Assembly: GCA_026874595.1 (NCBI GenBank)
Contig: CM049312.1
Coordinates: 23,429,956 to 23,493,955, forward strand
Reading direction: 5' to 3'
DNA: 64,000 bases
Source of the DNA: Sipunculus nudus
Taxonomy: Eukaryota > Annelida > Sipuncula > Golfingiida > Sipunculidae
The translations under genes and the position numbers were made by a program. The notes beneath the pieces are model-generated. The model was not told the origin of the DNA. It saw only the letters and a program-made list of their open reading frames with translations, and did not search any database. Shown piece by piece: positions 63,530 to 64,000 of this stretch. The first letter of the stretch is position 1, and every line of letters begins with the position of its first letter.

Positions 63530-64000
63530 ACACACACACACAACATTTTTAGATCCTGTGTCAGCCCTTTTAAATCCGTTAGCTACCCTTTAACTGGTAG
63601 TTTTTGTTTAAACACTACAGATGTGGAAATAAAGTGAGAAGTTGTATTTATACGACTGTCGTAGCCTGGCTCCTGGCTACAGGTTCCGTCCTTCAGTCTA
63701 ACACAATCATTTGTGGCTTTACCGAAATGAGAAAGTGATAATTTTGTCAAATTAAAGCATTTTAACAATGGTATATATTGTAATTGATATTTACATCTCA
63801 GGACGTAAAATATGTGTCAGATGTTTCGCTACATTCACTGCTCTATATAAGTATTGATCATCTATAGTTACTCGACTAGTCACAGAAAACAGGCGATCGT
63901 CGCGAATCTGAATATTGGTAAAAAAAACAGCGCTATATATATATATATATATATATATAAGTTTTTTGTAAAAATATCATAACTAGTAGGAAAACAATCG

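Larger units (their letters stand above)
59401..64000 (+). other. TMTC1: TMTC1 intron 2 (runs past the window end)
   Basis: A strong GTGAGT donor opens it. No sequence able to encode the expected GIVGRAD segment was found before 64000. It contains a hairpin, a SINE, poly-C runs and a short (TA)n at 63936-63958. The ORF at 60925-61155 has no recognisable product. Confidence 0.75.

Overview
This is a stretch of animal nuclear DNA: AT-rich, gene-poor, with long introns, many microsatellites, satellite arrays and small DNA transposons. It has no operons or bacterial-type gene packing. The clearest gene is an exon pair of TMTC1, an O-mannosyltransferase of the ER membrane found in animals. The short phase-matched exons of single-pass receptors, and a dispersed repeat carrying GGTCAAAGGTCAAGG blocks of a kind I associate with mollusc genomes, make a lophotrochozoan, probably a mollusc, the best guess. 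That taxonomic call is inference.

Left part (1-14000): two tandem copies of a small type I membrane receptor gene, both on the minus strand. Copy B (9926-12138) has an intact ectodomain exon, transmembrane exon and cytoplasmic-tail exon, joined by consistent splice phases (1, then 2) and ending in tyrosine motifs YEHM and YEVL. Copy A (2860-4489) keeps a signal-peptide exon and the transmembrane exon, but its ectodomain exon is frameshifted and carries stops, and its tail exon is missing. Their downstream flanks (about 284-935 and 9281-9867) are also homologous, so this is a segmental duplication. Between the copies lie a 58-bp minisatellite (5300-6157) and a TA-flanked terminal-inverted-repeat element (6402-7230).

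Middle (14000-42000): mostly non-coding. It holds a 184-bp MITE with near-perfect inverted ends (14347-14530), a 1.7-kb element with TACCGTA-type inverted ends (14745-16434), a triplicated ~135-bp repeat (16840-17235), a dispersed repeat (24776-25215), a tRNA-like SINE (about 25268-25420) and a ~140-bp tandem repeat (35850-36520). I see no convincing protein gene from about 17 kb to 42 kb.

Right part (42000-64000): TMTC1 on the plus strand. Exon 1 (ATG at 42317) ends at 42690, exon 2 is 59223-59400, and the rest of the gene lies beyond the window. The 16.5-kb first intron holds GGACTC-type hexamer repeats, a ~30-bp repeat array, an unrecognised 104-codon minus-strand ORF (45499-45813), a possible Harbinger-like MITE, and two ~3.7-4.1 kb tandem blocks, each of which ends in a 44-bp satellite array. 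The second intron contains a near-palindromic hairpin and a SINE. Long poly-C/poly-G runs are unusually frequent in the window.
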